From the NCBI GenBank assembly GCA_013398015.1, contig VZRR01013402.1:677763-741762 (forward strand): a stretch of 64,000 nucleotides of DNA. Direction: 5' to 3'. Shown here piece by piece: positions 1 through 13,635 of this stretch. The stretch is from Oreocharis arfaki. Its lineage: Eukaryota > Chordata > Aves > Passeriformes > Paramythiidae. The notes beneath the pieces are model-generated. The model was not told the origin of the DNA and searched no databases. It saw only the letters and a program-made list of their open reading frames with translations. The translations under genes and the position numbers were made by a program. How positions within the stretch are numbered: the stretch's first letter is position 1; every line of letters begins with the position of its first letter.

Positions 1-981
1 ATGGTGAGATCTTTGAGTCTGAAGTCACATGCAATTGGATCACCTTGTCTGGGGTACAAGAAAAGGTACAGCTGGACTTTTGCATTCTCTGCTATGTAAC
101 CCAGGGATTGAGGAAAGAAACTGAAGGCATTCTACCGTTTTATCACTCTTATGCCCTCTTTTTGGCATTATTATGACAGTCTTGGTACAGCGTAGTTCCT
201 TACTGAGGAAACTACATGACAAATATTATTTACTGATAATTACATGAAACTGCAAATATTATTGGAACGTTTATATTTCTGATGCTAAATGTGTGCAACT
301 AATTTGACTCATCACTGTGAAGATGAGGAGACAGTTATTCAAGCCATACCTGTCTTCTTCACATTCTAATAAGTATACTTATGACTAAACCCATGTAGCA
401 ATAAAATTTACTGGTAGATTCTGTCGCACCACAAGCTATCACTTAATCTCAAATAAACTGTAGAATTTGACTTATAATTCCAGATGTGGAGGGAATTAAT
501 TCTTATTTATTTACAAGAAATCACTATTTTTCCTACTTATTATTTGGCTATTATTTATCATACCACATGTTAGAAAGAACAAGAGAAAAGCTACACAGTT
601 CTTTTCCTGTGTGTTGACAAGTGAAAAGTTTCAGAGGTTCTCCCCAGTCATAGTTCACATTTAAGCATCCACAGAATTTCTTTCCTGAGGATCAGAGACA
701 TGTCCTTGATAAACAGGAAAAAATAAACAAACTGAGTCACATGTATATGATCTTCAATTAAAACTGATTAAAGTGTGCAAACCCAAATTCCATATTCTTA
801 CCCTGCTTTCTGCAGGGCGGTTTTTTTTTCTTCCAAATCGGCACATCAATTTTATAATTTAAAAAACTGCTGCTGTTTAGGAGAATGAAATGTTTTAATG
901 TATGTGTAAGTCCCTTTCTCCTGGGTAATGATTGAAACCCATTTCAGGGTAAGCACCTGTCTGCCCATGGGAAGTAGTGAA

Positions 982-1022
982 TGGATTCTATATTTTGGAT
1001 TCTATATAATGGGTTCTATCTG
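982..1022. repeat. Short tandem repeat, 14-bp unit, about 3 copies
   Basis: The unit tggattctatattt is followed by tggattctatataa and then a third diverged copy beginning tgggttctat. It is a simple local duplication with no coding consequence. Confidence 0.7.
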
Positions 1023-3465
1023 CTTTCATGTGTGGCTTTTGCTTTAGCTGTTTACCAGTCTTTATGTCAACCCCCGAGTTTCCTTCCTTATACCTTTCTG
1101 ATTCTCACCCCCATCCTGCTGGGGCTGGAGGGGTGGTGGTGAGCAAGCAGCTGTGCTGTGTTTAGCTGCCTCCCAGGGTCCAGTCACAACAGATAGACAT
1201 GGCTATGGGCAAATCAAACGTGAGGATGTTGCTAGCCAAGAGAGGATGTGATGAAGACACACAAGTGCGCCTCTGAAATATCATTAAATAGATTCCAGCG
1301 GTGTTTTGATGGAGACGCTGGCTTGTCAGAAACTCATCAGAAACTTACTAGAAAATTAACTCATGCTACCTGAGACCAAGGACTTGCTTACAAGCACACA
1401 CTTGCTGCTGGAAGTGGGAACTTCCCTTAGAATAGTTCTTCCTTTTACTTTTTCCTTTCCTAATGTGTAATGGGCAAGGATAATTGTGGCAAGCAATAAC
1501 TAAAGTGACTGAGGCCAGGAAAGATGCCAGTACACATTAGCTGACTAGGGGACAGCAATTCTGCTGCATGACTACTTTGAGGTTTAAGGATTTGTTTTTG
1601 TTCTTTGTTGAAATTAAATCAGGAATGTTCTATCCATTGTGTGTACTGGTGGGATGAATGCGTCACTTTAATAGCTGGGTGGTGAAGGGACAAGGCAGGC
1701 GTGTGGCAGACCCAGGTGCAGCTTCCTGCTCTACCTGATTCTACCCTGATTTTCCATTCTGCGTCAGGGATTTGAACATGCTTCTCTCACATACTCACAC
1801 AGCACCACAGTCAGCCAGCTCTGGAGTATTTCCTCTGCATCTTCTCTCTCTTACTGAAAAACCAGATAGCTCAGTGTGAATGTTTTGAGAGCTGTGAGGA
1901 AGCTTTTGTATAAGATTTTCTGCCTCTACAGCCTACAGTATAAATGGTGTTCTCATGATTATTGCAATTCAGGAAAACGGTAAGGATGGCAAAGGCATCT
2001 TGTCATCCCTGGGGAAGAGGAGGTAATAGGGCAAGCCGCGAGTAGCCAGGAGTAGTGAGGGATCTTATCCCAGCAGCAGCACAGCCATGCAAGCAGAACT
2101 ATAAATCACCATGCCACTGAACTCGTAAGAACTGACAGGCTGATAAGGGGATTCCCTATTCTCTGATATCTCACAGAATGACATTTCTGCCCACCAGATA
2201 ACACATAACTCCTTGGTGGAGAATCTTTGATTCTAAGTGTCTAAACAAGCCCAGGTGTCAGGTAGGTGTCTAAATGGTAGGGGAACTTTCTACAGCCTAT
2301 AACATCACTTTAATCACTTCAAACTATTCAAGATCCTCCAAAAATGGAATTTTTCCAGCAGAGCTGGGGAACTCAGAGCATCCAGGCAGCATGGGGGATT
2401 GTGGTCATCTTTTTCTCTGACTTGAATGGCATTTCCTCATGCTCGTGGAACGATATGTGTGTTTATACCTATTGTCCTGTACAATTGCATCTACATCTAA
2501 GCACACTTATTTTATCAGCACTAGTGGTTATTTATTTGCCATTTATTTGCTGCCACTGAGATGGCTGCAGTGTGGTGTGTTGGTCTCTAGTGGTTCAGGT
2601 GGATTAACATTTGAGGATTTTATCTGAGTTTCTGTATGGTGGTGGTAAATATCATGGGAAATAAAGTCACAAGATTACACTTCCTTCATGTTATTGTAGT
2701 TCGAAATGTGTTGTGACTGTGGCCAAATGTCTCCATCTTTCTGTAAGACTGAACCACACCTGATGAAGGTGATAATCACACTACAGTGCTAGAAAGTTAA
2801 CTGGAAATTAGGATGATCAGCATGAGTCATGCTGTCAGGGAAAACAGTTCTACACATTTATTTGGTTCTGTTATTTGGTGCATCAGCTTCTCAAAAGACA
2901 TTCCAAGATAGTATACAACTGGAGGGATGACTAAGTCCGTTCTGCATGCTGCTGAGTGCTCTTTAGCTACCAGTGATGGCAGTCATCATTGGGCAAGCAC
3001 AGTACTTTTCCAAATTTGGCTATAAATCTATGGTGGCAAGCTGACAGAGGGGCTCTTCCCCTTTGATAAAATAGCAGGAAATACAGCACAGAAACAGCCT
3101 TTCCTTCTCTTAGCTCCCATTAGCACTAGCCCCTCTAAGAACTTCTTGTCCTTATTTTTGTGGCTGACCCTTTAAACCAGGCAAGAAACTTCACACCTGG
3201 GTGGCCATTTCATAAACAGCAGACACTTGCTCCATGTTTTTCCACTGGACATCATCTGATCCTAGTATTCTTTTACTTCTGTCCGGGGATATGGCCTGCA
3301 TGCTTGCTACCTTCTTGTACAGATGGAAGGCAAAATTAATAGCATGTGTTTTTCTTAAGGCAAGAAAGCAAGCAAGAAAAGGAGGAAAACCTAATCTTGG
3401 TTAATTTGCAGCTGGATTCCATCCTGTATTTTAAAGTCTGGATCCCGCAGTCTTCAGCGAAGTTA

Positions 3466-3491
3466 CACTGATGTATGTCACTGATGTATGA
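3466..3491. repeat. 13-bp tandem doublet
   Basis: The segment cactgatgtatg occurs twice in direct succession with one base of difference at the unit end. It is minor replication-slippage structure. Confidence 0.6.
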
Positions 3492-4404
3492 CAATTCAGA
3501 CCACTATAATAATTACTGTTTCTTCTAACTTCCTTGAACTTTCCACTTTTTATTTAAACTTTTTCCTGCCTTTACTTTGCAGCAAGATCTAGGGCTTTCT
3601 AAACCTAGGTGTCTGTGCAAAGCTATAATGGATTTGGGGAGAGGTTATGGATGCCTCACCCTAGATTTTGTAGCTATTAGCCCTGTTTCTTTTGGAGCAT
3701 ATTATAGAGGAGCAAAACAGGGTGAACCAGAATAAAAGTGGTGTTTGCAGCAGGTTTTGTTATCTCCAACTCTAACACACTTTATTTCCTTGGAAATTTA
3801 TAAGGCAGGAAAATTAGTTTCAAATAAGACTTCTGAACTTCTGGGAAAAAAAAAAAGTTGTCTTATTATTATTATTTTTGCCCTGAACTGTGATAGAACC
3901 TCATAAAATCAGGCTGGGATATCTATTCATGACCCATTAAAAGAATGTCTTTTCAGAAAAAAAATAAAAGGCACTGGCCACGTTCTAAGCTGCCAATGAA
4001 AGTGGTATGTTTGCACAGGGCAGCTTGCATATACCACACTGACTTCATTCCCTCTCTGAACTGCCCGAAGATTTGCTCCAAACTGGGTCAGTAGAATCTG
4101 TGTGAATTCAACTTTCAACTCCACCTGGACTCAGTGAACTGCAGAGATTAGAGATTAGTCAGAGTTACAATCTGTCTGAAGAACCGGCAGCCAGGTTGGA
4201 TGATCTTTCCCACTGAAAGTTTCCGCACGTCAGCTTTGAGATTCATGCAGCACTGACAGCCCATAACACACTGCAAAGCCTTGCTGCCTGCAACAAGCAC
4301 ACTCACCCTCACTTCCAAATGTGCCATTCTGTGCTAGGAATGGCTATGCCAGGTGTAACCAGAGAGCTGGTGCCAGTCAGGTGCGCACCCTCACAGCATG
4401 CACC

Positions 4405-4470
4405 GCAGAAGGGTTTGGGTTGGAAGGGACCTACAAAGATCATCTAATCCAACCCTCACTTCCACACTGA
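4405..4470 (-). mobile_element. CR1 LINE 3' end, short fragment
   Basis: The segment contains gggtttgggttggaaggg followed by acctacaaagatcatctaatccaac. This is the reverse complement of the conserved 3' terminus of avian CR1, where a ggttggaactagatgatct stretch precedes the octamer tail. Only about 65 bp remain, so this is a heavily 5'-truncated, non-coding insertion. Such severe truncation is normal for CR1. The tail octamers are mostly lost, which suggests an old copy. Confidence 0.8.
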
Positions 4471-7400
4471 CTAAATAGACTTTTAATATATAGTTCTGCT
4501 TTTCTCTGTGGCAACCGTGATACAAAGCATACTAATCATCTCACACATGGAACCAGTGGAGGAAAAAGGTTTTCCCTGGAAAGCAGTAACTGGATATCTT
4601 AATAGTCTTGGGTTTTAGAAGCTATTCAACCATAAAACCAACACTATATAGCTTCCCAGACGTTTTAGCAAGAAATCAGCTTCACTAGCTGAAACAAGCC
4701 ACTAAAGACCCTTTGTTCACTCTTTACAAACTTGCAAGTGTACATGTGATTAACAGAATATCTTTGGAATAAACACGCCTGACTTTTATGATAAGAACTC
4801 ATATAGGTCGCATGTCCTGCTTTGTGAACCAGAATAATTAACACTCAGTAGCACACAGACAAGCAGAGAAAATACACTAACACAGCACTAAAGATTCAGT
4901 ATGAGAAAAACTCAATGGTTGCCTAAGATATGTGACCTGAATGGTGAACAGCAAAGAGGTGTTTGGAGTACCTCATAAAACCATGCTGCTGTGTTTGTTG
5001 TTTTACGGCATTCAGAATTGATTTCTAGGGTTGGATAGTAGACCACTGTCAAACAAGCGTTTTCTCCTTTATCATGCAGAAATAGATATTACTGGTGTAT
5101 GCAGCACAGAGGACTGCATCTGTAGAGGCTGCTTGCATGAGGAAATACTGATGTCTCCCACATAAAGTTAAAAGATAGCTGGGTCTTGGGGCAGTCACCT
5201 TGGAAGCTTAATTCTGCCATCCCTTTGAGTGACCAGCTCTGCAATGAATAAAGTCTCTGTACAACTCATACATAAAAATTCAAGTATAAATGTTTGATGT
5301 GGGAGGTTGTAAGAGGTAATGACATTTCTCACTTTTCAATTTGAAAAAGCCATAAGTTTTGTTCACTGAAGTGAGTAGGTAGCTCAGTTTTAGACAGAAT
5401 ACCAAATATTTGGCTGCTAATATCTCTTTTATGTCCAGCAACCTAAACTAGATTGTGCTGTGAAGAATGAAAGAATAAATCCACCTTCATTTGGAAACAT
5501 CAGAGTATTGGTGAGGTCTGAATCCAGCATATAAGAGAGCCAGTAAGTATGTTGGCAGATCTCACTCCTATTTTGCTGTTAGTATTCATTCAATGCCAAC
5601 ACTATTTTAGAGAAGGTGTTGAAATGGTGACCTACCTTCTTGAAGTACCTACTGATTTTAAAAAGTATGCATGTGATGGTTATGTTCATATCAGTCTTAA
5701 AATACTGATGTGAGGTTACTCTGAGAGAAAGGTGTGCAGGAGCAAAATCCTGAAAAGGAGCCTTACAATATTCCTTCTTTGTGGTAAAGAAATCTAAACA
5801 GAGATGAGTCTGCCCTTGTAAAAAAAGAGAAAAAAAAGGAAAAAAGCCCTCTTGCTGGCAGAAGCTGTGGATAGAGATTATTTCAGACAGCATATGGCCC
5901 CAGTTCACGTGCTGCAGAGGCAAGCCAGCACTGTCCTCCAGAAAACATGGTACAATGAATGAGGATTCATAAGGAAATCTCATTTCTCCTTTTCCTTTGT
6001 ACCAGGCCAGGACCTCGGCCAATTAAATACATGATACACAATGAAAGAAGGTTGCTCTGGCTAGTGCGCAAAAATAAGGAGCTTTTACTGCCTTTTATTT
6101 TTGGACTTAAAATTTTGTAATATAGTGTTTTTTCTAAGATCAGCATATTAACTTCAGTAGAAACAACAGCAAGAAGGGGAACAATAAATCAGTTTGAACA
6201 TTCGCTAACCCAAGCTACTAAAAATAATAAAAAACCTCAATCACTGACAATTACCTATTAAAACACATTCTCTATATTCTGTTCTCTTAAAAACCTTGCA
6301 AGAAAGCCCAAAAAATTGCGTGACGTGCTGGCATGTCTGTTTCTGTAAATGCTCTTTTGTTTTCTCCACCCCAACTTTGCCAATGGGAAATGACAATTCC
6401 CCAAGGGAAAGTTAGCGTGCACTGGGACGTGCCAGAAGATGGGTGAGTAAAACCTCTGCGCTTGTCCACTACGTAAGTGTGTAAGTCATTGCTTTTCTGG
6501 AGCTCCAGACAGTTTGCACAACCTCCTCTTCAGTGATTTTGTTTTCTTAATAAAAACTTACTTGGAACAAGCACAACATTTTAATTGGGGACTGGATCAC
6601 ATTAGAAACAGAATGCAGAGATGGGAGGGTAGCAGTCAGCATTGCCCTCTGAGCATCTCCTTTCCTGCCTGCCTCCCTTCCCTTCATCATGGATACTTCA
6701 GCTACCTACAAATTATTGTAAAACCCGAAAGTCAGTCTATTATGTTATCTTCTCAGATAATATATTATTAATAATCTTGGTGGGAGGCAACATCCTTATG
6801 CCCAGAGATAATCGTTAAACTTTTCAAATGCTCTTTGGGCCACATTTTGGGCAAAGCTTTTCTGATGACAAGTATACAGTGGTTTATAACAAAGCTCTCA
6901 ATCCAGTCAAACCAAATTAAAAAAATTTGAACAATTACATGAAAAAAGTCTGTGCACATCTTCTTTCTATTTCCCTCTTTTTTCTCTCTCAGAAGTAATG
7001 GTTATTAAATGCTTATACAGTATCCACCAGTTTTATCCTATCCAATTCCTAGATAAACAAGGTAGTGTCCGTGGATGAAGGTCAGTACCTGTAATGCTGC
7101 CTGGAAATACCTCTCCATAGCAGCAAATATTGTGTAACACAGAAAGTGTGATCTTCATTCATGCTAGAGAGTGCTGTGAGTAGACAGCTATAGCAGATCT
7201 GAAAAAGAAATGCTGGCTGCTTTAAAAAGAGTAAATCCTGATTATGCCAATAGGCTGTGCTGACAGGTCTTTCTTAGTGCCTTAGTCCAAGCTTGTGGAA
7301 TCGCCTCTTGCAGAATTTTGGCTCCCAAGGTGTTCGTACCTCTGCTCTTAGTGCAAGCAATCTTCTTTGAGCCAGCTGTTAATATTAAAACCACACTAAA

Positions 7401-7717
7401 GAAGATATAAATACATATTTTAAACCTCCACAATTTTCCCCTGGAAGGAGAAAGGACTTAACATGACAGATGTTATTCATCTTGCTTACATAACTATTAG
7501 AAGGTGGTCTGATACCATAGTGATGGGTATCACGTAAAAATAGAATACAAAGTTGGAAAACATTCAAAACACATTCAGACGTTTTTTGACCTACATTTTG
7601 TCTTACATATTATTTTTGATCTACTGATAGAGGCAGGATTATCAACACCATGGTATTTGAACACCTCCCAGGAAAGGGAGAGTGGGGACAATCCTGTAGC
7701 AACCTGTTAACAGGAAC
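4471..7717. other. Unassigned unique non-coding DNA
   Basis: No recognisable gene or repeat. The longest frame is 5579-6022 on the minus strand (147 codons). Its translation is rich in Phe, His and Ser, has no domain pattern I recognise, and has no convincing splice signals at its edges. I treat it as a chance open frame. Confidence 0.55.
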
Positions 7718-7842
7718 ACTTTATTCCCAACTGACAGATGGAGAACCAGAAAGATGGAGAGGTTATCTGGCCCTCACAAATTCACAAAGTACATCTGTGA
7801 CAGGCTAGGGAGAAAGCTCAGTGCTTGGTTTCCTGCCTGGTG
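7718..7842 (-). repeat. MIR/CORE-SINE-like fossil
   Basis: Reading forward, the order is: a tattccc start, then gacagatggagaaccagaaag, then atggagaggttatctgg, then ccctcacaaattcacaaag, then a tgtgacaggctaggg block. This follows the reverse complement of MIR (cccattttacagatggggaaactgaggc, agagaggttaagtgacttg, cccaaggtcacacag, agtggcagagc). Divergence is high, as expected for a SINE family that stopped moving before birds radiated. It has no coding potential. Assignment is by eye. Confidence 0.6.
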
Positions 7843-10800
7843 GGAAATATAACAGCTTAACCATAGCCTTCACAACATCCATTCTTGCTCTCTTGTTAAA
7901 TCTCTGTATTCTTCTTTCCATCACTCAGCATGTTCTCATTTAGCTGACTGTACCATTTCTTTCTCTGCTTCCAAGCACCCGCCCGAATATCGTAACAGCT
8001 GTTCTTCACTAAAGCCCATTTCACATAAGTTTTTTTCCTTACTAAGCTGTTCTTCTTTATGTGAAAGGAGGAGCAGACCACCAAAGGGTGTTCACACCTA
8101 TCACAGTCCCTTCAAGGCTCTGTTCTAATCAACCCCTGTGGTCCAGATTTTCCAAAAGTTTAAATTATTCTTAGTAGATCACTTACAGTGTTTTACCCCT
8201 TCATTTTCTACTGTTGCCACTCAGCAAATTGCTAGTAGAAACTAGTAGAGCACTGACACTCAGTATCAGCACTCTCTTGAATTGATTATTGAATCAAAGT
8301 AGCAGTTTGAAAAATGTTACAGATTTGATCTGCATCATACGGAAGTCAGCAGTTAATGGAACTTTAATTAGCAGTTTTCCTAAAGAGCTGCACACGAAAG
8401 AGAAAAGATTAAAGTGAAGGAGATCCCCAGTAAATACAACTATTCTTAAACATCATCTAGTGGGGAAGATGCTCCAAGCCTCCATGAGAAAAGCTTCATC
8501 AGGTCAGAGATACAGATGCAGAACTGAGCTGATGCAGAACAGACTATGAGGTTCAACTGTTTCTCATGTGAGCTGTTTTCATACAGGGCAAAATCCATAG
8601 GAAATACCTAACAACCTGTTAGCTGCCTCAAGAAAGTGCATGATCTTGACTTCTTTTTGTTTGAGGATTTTTCATCTAATTTGAACAGAAGAGATGATTT
8701 TGTGGAATTCATAACTTGTGTTGATTTTGTCTTCTTTTTTTTTCCCCCTTTGTTACAGCTTTTCAAGAATAGATTTGCTTGGGTGGATGGATATAAAAGT
8801 GCACTACTTAATATTGATATCTGAAGCTTTATCTGGCTTAACTGGAAATAGCTATATAAATTACAGGGATTATTTTCTGTTCCCACACTGGTTTAGTACT
8901 ATGGCTATAAACAAAACAAAACAAAAAAAAACCCCAAACCAAACTAAAACAAACCAAACCAAAAATCTTTATAATCAGGCCTAAGAAAATCTCTGTTACT
9001 TAAATAAATGAGAAAAGATTTTATTTGCAGGGGGGAAAATGAACTTAATTTTTTCACATTTTTTCGTCTTGTCATTTTTTCACCACACAGATTAGAAATT
9101 AGAAAAAAAAATGGTTTTGAAAGAAATATTGACTGAGTGAATGCCTAATTCGTAGCTCTGATTTTTTGGCTACTTTAGTGCAGGGAATGACCTTGATTAT
9201 CTCTTAAAATCCCTAGCAGCCTTCTTCCTCTCTGAGATGATGAAACTGTAATTTCCACTGATTGATACCCCAGGGTATAAACTCACCACTGACTTGCTGT
9301 GGAGACACACAGAAATAAAATTTGACCACTCAAATGTTTGAAGGGAAGACAAGACAAGACATAAAAATACAGGTAGAGGGAGTGGATTTTTCCACACAGT
9401 TTTACAGGACACACTGCCAGTTTTATTGCCAGTGAATCCAGATCCTGGAGCCATATTGTTGTATGGGGCTCTTGGTCTGTGTTTTTAATCAGTTTACATT
9501 TCTATCTTTCTTTGGTACAGTGGAAAGCCAGAAAGTGTGGAGGGAGTGCACCCTGATGGCTCAGAAATCAGAAAACAAATGAAAGAGCATATGGTTTTCT
9601 TAAAGCCATTCCCTAGATTTCCCTGACTCATGCTTTTATAACATTTGGGAGTGACTGTAATGTCAGCTCATCAAACTGTTTTGCTCCTAACAATGTGTAA
9701 GTCAGAATTTCAGGAGACTGTAATGAAATGAACTACATCCAAAAAGTCCAGACAGTTGTGCAACTGCAAACCAGTGACCTGTTTGAATCTGTCTCATCTT
9801 AAATATATCGTGGAATGTTGACTCTCTGAGGTATTCTCCATCCTTTAATAATTTCATTGACAGTCACTCCTCTGCCTGTTGATGAGCACGAGAAAAAATA
9901 GGAATTAATGAATCACTGGCACATGATTTTTACATGGGAAAAAAACAAACTGCTGCCCAGTGCAAGCTTTTTTTCCCATAAAGAAAAAAACATTGGGAAA
10001 TGTGAACATGTGGGTACTGCCCACAAAAATGCAGTGTATTTATCCCTCATTCTCTGCTGTGTTCTTTCTGAACACTTGAGAAGGTAATAAAAAGCCCTAC
10101 CACTTAAATTTTGCAGTGTATGGCATTATACATTTTAGTAATAAAACCTAAGCACACTTACATATATATGCATCTCTTTAACTAATACATTTTATTGTTG
10201 CTCTTAGCTTTGCAGCTGTTAGCTGCTATAAGCAGTTATGTTGTTGCTGGCATCTGAGGTTTTTTCCCATCAAATGCTACTTCTCTAAACCACTTTATTT
10301 ACATCAAAGGCAGGTGAATTATTTAAGGATTAGAATGAAACATCCCTTAGTAGCAATTGTTAATTTACTTCAGATTAGTGCTTTGGCACTACTTAATGTA
10401 GCTGCTGTAATATAACTTGACAGGGAATGCTAGCCAGTAATACACCATTGACCTGCAAACCTACAGTGGTCAAAACCAGATTCTCCATGCAATTGAAAAG
10501 CCTCACATGGTATCTTGTTCTGTCCCTGAAAGGAGGAGAAGCAGAAGGAAAACAGGCAGTTTTTGGTGGAATAGAATCACAAGTCAGTGATTCATTAAAT
10601 CCTGTTCTATCTCATGCTCATAAATAGAGAAATGCTTCTCTGTGAAATGGTATCTTCCTAAGTTTCCTTTTCAAGTGATACTTCAAGTCAATATTAAGCC
10701 CAACAAGTTCCTCTCTGTCAAAGTTTCCAAGGAACAGTTGTTTCCAGAGTGAAAAATGACAGTATATACAATTGGAACAGAACTCTTTTTTTTAAGTGGC

Positions 10801-13558
10801 AGAATCACGAGTTGGGCATCTTCTGCATTTCTCAACCTCAACCTGCTCTAGCATGTAGTTTTTATGTTTGTCCTTTAAAAAAAAAAAAGTGACACTTCGG
10901 CAGCATGCTGTAGAACTTCAGATTTTTTCAGGAAATCTTTTCCCTCAGATATTTTGACTGCGCCATTTGCAAACAGTGGCCATGACACAATTAAACCAGC
11001 CTCACAAAAGATGCTGACATCTAAATCCATGCTGGTAGCAGGGTCACAATTTGCACACCGCTGTAGTTAAAGCCAGTTGTGTGGTTATTTTAGATTGCTT
11101 TGCGGTGAAATTTGTCCCGTGACTTTAACCAGTACAAGAACTCCACGTCACCCAAATCCCATTGCATTTTTAATGAGTTATGCACGGCGTACAGGCAGCC
11201 TAAGCCTCTGCTGAGGGCTCTCTGAAGTGTTTATTGTGGATATTATTAGAGCTGCCTCCTGCGTCAGAGGAGTGCAAGGTGATGTTTTTGAGGCACTTGT
11301 TGCAACCCTGTTGGAAGCCTGAGCTCATAAGTGTAAAATGTGCTAGCTGGCTTTTGTAGTATGATTGATCAGGTAAGGCTGTGCAAAACCCACTAGCTGC
11401 AATTTGCTTAGGCTTTGGAAAATGGGCCTGGCGTGCTCACTTTGGGACACCCCCTCCACTATCTGTGCTTTGGGTTTCAGTGTTGTACGAACACGAAAAC
11501 TCGAAGTGAAACCGGCCATAACCATGCACGTCACTGCCGCGTTGTGAGCAATGACTCTGCTGCTGCCAGTACAAACCAAAGTGTCTCCAACCCCAGCCAT
11601 CCCCAGAATGGTTCTGCAGGATCCTTTCCCATTCGTTGCCAAGAGGAGGCTTTGGCCAGGGGCTGCGCTCTAAGTCACAGTGTCCCACAGCACTGTGTAC
11701 TCACATGCACAGCCCAGGTGTTTGCTGCACTGATGTCTCTATATGCCTGATTTGTTTTAAAATGTGTGGGGGGAAATGGATAGATTAGGCAAAAAAAAGA
11801 AGTTTGCTAGGGTCTTTTTTCTGAGCCATTACAAATAAAAAGGGTTTCTTATTCAGGGATAAAGCCGAGGTGGATTTACCAGCACTGTGGTCTGAAGAAT
11901 TTTTACAATTCAGCTAAATATAGATACTTTTCATTTTGTGGAAGACTCGGTTTTGGTTCATATCAAAGAGACTGAGTACTTTAAATTAAACTTAAGATAA
12001 TCTGCAACTTTATCAAGTTTAAAAAGCAATGGGATGCCTTTACACTTAAACAAGTATGGAATTAGGAGTTTCTACTAAAGATATAAATATTTGTATAAGA
12101 GAGACACAGGCACTGAGGAAGGTAGTTCTCTTCATAAAACTCCAGTGAATGTTAAATGAATAAGAGAAAAATTCATTTAAATGAAATTAAACTTACTACA
12201 TTTGGTTTAAAATGTTCCAAATTTTCTAGCAAAACAGCAGAGCAACTATTCTGTTTTGCAGTTTTTTAAGAAATGAGAACTGCTAACAAATGAGAAAAAA
12301 TGAATTTAAAAAAAATTAAATATTGTTATATAAATCCAGACAATTCTGATGTTTTCACACAGTAATCATTTATTACTCTAAACAGAGATTCCAAGTTTAC
12401 AGATGATACTGATCATTATTAAAATTCCTCTACTGCTGCTTCAGATTTTCCTTACTCAAGTCCTTCAACAATTGTCATCACTGCTTTTTTTTCTATCATG
12501 CCCATTAAAAAAAAAAAGGCAGAGAATGAAAAGAAAATTTCACTAGTAGAGAAGAAAAACAACTTTTGCCCTACTGTTAAATCAGGATATTCTATTACTG
12601 CAAAGCAAGTCAACTTAAAACTAAATAGCTAGAGTAACTATTTCTATTTGAGAGGACCACAACCCACAGTTGTATGAAACAGATACTGAATTTCTAGTAA
12701 ATAGATGTGCACAGTTACTGCAAATTTTGGTTCTGTAGGGACCAGATGTGGAGTTTAGCTCTTTGAGCATTCCCTGGTTTTGTAGATGTGGATATTTAGG
12801 AGTTGTCTTTCAAATAAAGACAGAATTATTCATCCTGCTGAATCATTTAAACCAGCTAAAGAAACCTGACCCATTAACCCTCACCTGCAAGATATAACAA
12901 ATTTTGCCTTCTCAAAATTCTGTCTTCTCAAACACTTTTCACAAGTTACCTCATTTACTGCTATGTGCTCAATGGAAACAAGTCCAAATTCTTTTGATCC
13001 CCAGCACCTTATCTAAAGAAATGACATTACTTGCTTGCATTTCACTCAGTGTTAGTGACTAAGCAAACATCTCTGCTTCTTTAGCTGATCACATAACTTT
13101 GGGGTCCTGTAAGCAACTCTTGCTGTGTTTGTTCTTTTCAGATTGCTCTCAATTAGATCTTTTACAGGGCAATCACATCTCAGGTCTGATGTCAGGTAGA
13201 ATGGGTACCCTGTTGATCACAAGAGACATACAGACTTCACCCTGGAAACAGAGCGAGAGGAACCTTGTGGACACACACGTGTATTCACTTGTGCACTCAC
13301 ACACAGAAGTGTAAGGGACTGAGTGCCCTCTTTGGGAGCTCTTATTTTCTTTTCAAATTGCCAGGAAATCAAGGGGGGAAACAGCCTGCAATTTTCAACA
13401 AACCAGGCAGGAAGCAAGAGAAAGGTGCTTAAGGGGTAGGAAATTTGGTGCAAGATGAAGTCAGACTCACAAGACAGTCCAAGAATTAGGGGAGTCATGG
13501 AGAGGTCTTGCTTTGGCATTAACAGGTAAATCTGGTGCAGAATGATCAGGGAGTTGTC
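7843..13558. other. Unassigned unique non-coding DNA
   Basis: No gene recognised. The stretch holds an A/C-rich low-complexity tract at 8909-8967, a strong splice-acceptor-like pyrimidine run ending at 8758, and a block at 11343-11750 that lacks stops in three overlapping frames and keeps several CpG dinucleotides. None of the translations matches a family I know. Confidence 0.55.
8909..8967. repeat. A/C-rich low-complexity tract
   Basis: Degenerate runs of aaaac, caaac and caaacc units follow one another for about 60 bp, with a nine-A run in the middle. A similar A/C-rich tract occurs at 25292-25337. Neither has an adjacent retroelement body that would mark it as a poly-A tail. Confidence 0.7.
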
Positions 13559-13635
13559 CATAGAATCATCTAATCATAGAAGGTTAGAAAAGATCTTTAA
13601 GGTCAAGTCCGACCACTGCCACTGTTGGTGGATAT
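13559..13635 (-). mobile_element. CR1 LINE 3' end, short fragment
   Basis: The sequence starts with tagaatcatctaatcatag, corresponding to two inverted copies of the CR1 3' octamer (attctatg type). It continues with ggttagaaaagatctttaaggtc, the inverted conserved CR1 3' end. About 75 bp remain. The element is 5'-truncated and non-coding. Confidence 0.75.

Larger units (their letters stand above)
1..4404. other. Unassigned unique non-coding DNA
   Basis: AT-rich sequence with stops in every frame at short intervals. I recognise no exon, RNA gene or interspersed repeat. The only internal structures are a 14-bp tandem repeat at 982-1022 and a 13-bp tandem doublet at 3466-3491. Open frames of 60-71 codons (for example 2344-2559 on + and 3927-4124 on -) resemble nothing known and are of a length expected by chance. 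Confidence 0.6.

Noticed and set aside
5579..6022. 147-codon minus-strand open frame
   Set aside because: The composition looks like translated AT-rich non-coding DNA, with many Phe, His, Ile and Lys residues. No family pattern or gene context supports it.
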